NCBI GenBank assembly: GCA_016866415.1
Contig: VGML01000021.1
Location: forward strand, 1 to 17,551
Origin: Bacteroidota bacterium
Lineage (GTDB): Bacteria > Bacteroidota > Bacteroidia > Flavobacteriales_D > Crocinitomicaceae
Length of the DNA stretch: 17,551 nt
Direction of reading: 5' to 3'
The notes under the pieces were generated by a model. That model did no database searches, was not told the origin of the DNA, and saw only the letters and a list, made by a program, of their open reading frames with translations. Below, piece after piece: positions 16,570-17,551 of the stretch; positions within the stretch are counted from its first letter, which is position 1, and every line of letters begins with the position of its first letter. Position numbers and translations under genes: made by a program.

Positions 16570-16908
16570 TTAAATCTTTTTTAAATGCTTTTTTAGTTGA
16601 CCTGCCATTTGGAAAGTAACTATGTGATAAAACATTATAAAATCTGAAATTAGACTATAAAATGGATGTTTAAATGTCGCAGGTTTATTTTTTTCAAAAA
16701 CGTAATGGCCAATCCAGGCAAAACCATATCCACAAAGTGGACCAAATAGCAACAGCCAATAATTTTCAGCAATAAAAGAATAAATCACAATGGTTATAAA
16801 TCCGGCTGTACCAATAAAATGTAAATAACGACAAATTGAGTCACTGTGTTGTTGCAAGTAAAACGGATAAAACTCTTTTAGTGAGTTGAATTGATTATTC
16901 TCTGTCAT
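16570..16908 (-). CDS. Mpo1-like DUF962 membrane protein
   Basis: This small protein of 112 residues has the DUF962/Mpo1 signature: FYPFYLQQHSD (13-23), RYLHFIGT (27-34), GYGFAWIGHYVFEKNKPATFKHP (60-82) and SDFIMF (88-93). Four conserved-looking histidines (H21, H30, H68, H81) fit the iron ligands described for the yeast dioxygenase Mpo1, which acts in alpha-oxidation of phytosphingosine. Three or four hydrophobic segments put it in the membrane. The bacterial substrate is unknown; since many Bacteroidota make sphingolipids, a related lipid is a reasonable guess. The start is 11 bp after the stop of the BASS transporter gene, so the two are probably cotranscribed; the broken gene follows directly. 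Confidence 0.88.
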   Translation of the reverse strand: MTENNQFNSLKEFYPFYLQQHSDSICRYLHFIGTAGFITIVIYSFIAENYWLLLFGPLCGYGFAWIGHYVFEKNKPATFKHPFYSLISDFIMFYHIVTFQMAGQLKKHLKKI

Positions 16909-16919
16909 TAGTTCACGTG

Positions 16920-17551
16920 TTAAACTTTGTTTTCCCCAATTTTATTTACCAAAATTCCAAAAACGGCAGCTGTGAAAAACATGAGTAAACTATAGATTGC
17001 AGGAGGAATACTTATCATACTGTTGTCCAACACATTTAAGGCTATGAAAATTGCCAATGTGCCATTATGAATTCCAATTTCCATTCCGATGGCAATTGCT
17101 TGCTTTTTTTCAATCTTAAAAAATAAAGGCACAAAAAAACCAATTATCATACTTGAAAGGTTAAATACTAGTGCGGCCAATCCAACTTGTTCAAAATAAT
17201 TCCCGAGATTTTCTTTTTCTTTTAAAACAGCTCCCACAATAACAACAACTAGGAACAGAGCAGACAGTATTTTAACAGGTTTATCCATAATTTTTGCAAA
17301 TGAGTGTGCTTTTGCATGGATAAGCATTCCAATAGATACTGGAATAAGAATAATTAAAAATACTTCTACTATCTTGTTAAAGGGCATAGAAATCTCTCCG
17401 CTTTTGCCAAATAAATCTAATGACCATTCAACAATAAGAGGCAATGTTACTAGGGTTAAAATGCTGTTAATAGCAGTTAAGGTAATATTTAGAGCCACAT
17501 CGCCTTTTGCTAAATGGCTATATAAATTTGCTGTAGGCCCACCAGGAGACG
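16920..17551 (-). CDS. Bile acid:sodium symporter family (BASS) transporter, 5' end outside the window
   Basis: The frame is open to the right edge: the codons before the GTG at 17498 continue SPGGPTANLYSHLAKGDVAL, the conserved crossover/Na-site segment of BASS proteins. That GTG is therefore internal and not the start. About 210 codons are visible, covering the second part of the first repeat and the whole second half, with several membrane segments. The motif MEIGIHNGTLA holds the conserved glutamate of the second-half sodium site; the position four residues later, glutamine in ASBT-type proteins, is histidine here. The substrate is unknown; BASS members carry bile acids, pyruvate, pantoate and other organic anions with Na+. 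It is the first visible gene of an operon with the Mpo1-like gene (11-bp gap). Confidence 0.9.
   Translation of the reverse strand, partial: SPGGPTANLYSHLAKGDVALNITLTAINSILTLVTLPLIVEWSLDLFGKSGEISMPFNKIVEVFLIILIPVSIGMLIHAKAHSFAKIMDKPVKILSALFLVVVIVGAVLKEKENLGNYFEQVGLAALVFNLSSMIIGFFVPLFFKIEKKQAIAIGMEIGIHNGTLAIFIALNVLDNSMISIPPAIYSLLMFFTAAVFGILVNKIGENKV

Noticed and set aside
16920..17498. Taking GTG at 17496-17498 as the start of the BASS gene
   Set aside because: The frame continues upstream to the window edge with the conserved segment SPGGPTANLYSHLAKGD, so this is an internal valine.

Overview
This AT-rich window looks like a chromosome segment from a Bacteroidota, most likely a Flavobacteriales-type organism. 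The evidence is a type IX secretion (T9SS) type-B C-terminal sorting domain, promoters of the Bacteroidota form TTTG-N~20-TAnnTTTG, weak or absent Shine-Dalgarno sites, and housekeeping genes of Bacteroidota character. The species cannot be named from the sequence. No rRNA, tRNA, CRISPR array, insertion sequence or phage gene was seen.

Left part (1-8725, all minus strand). A pdhA-pdhC pair (E1 alpha and E2 of pyruvate dehydrogenase) is followed after only 15 bp by a 1242-residue secreted protein. This protein has three W..F..P beta modules, four about 51-residue GCDS repeats and a T9SS type-B sorting domain. Next, after a 119-bp gap containing a hairpin, comes a second, closely similar giant gene that runs off the left edge (832 codons visible). 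The pair is a tandem duplication.

Middle part (8774-11590, minus strand). trhO, lgt and a DUF3298-type lipoprotein form a compact operon behind a good promoter match. The gap between trhO and lgt is 2 bp, and lgt overlaps the lipoprotein gene by 17 bp. lgt encodes the enzyme that lipidates lipoprotein precursors, so the operon carries both the enzyme and a likely substrate.

Right part (11683-17551). A plus-strand gene encodes a bacterial relative of the eukaryotic TMTC proteins (GT-C-like membrane part, DUF1736-like region, C-terminal TPRs). dapD (lysine and peptidoglycan precursor synthesis) follows on the minus strand, divergent from a Spinster-like MFS transporter. The right end is a minus-strand cluster: a bile acid:sodium symporter family protein (5' end outside the window), an Mpo1-like DUF962 membrane protein 11 bp downstream, and then a previously coding stretch broken by at least three frame changes. 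That last stretch is a pseudogene absent from simple ORF calling.

The most interesting items are the tandem giant T9SS cargo genes attached to the pdh genes, the TMTC-like protein, the broken gene at 16135-16564, and the co-location of a Spinster-like exporter, a BASS transporter and an Mpo1-like protein, which could point to lipid handling (speculative).
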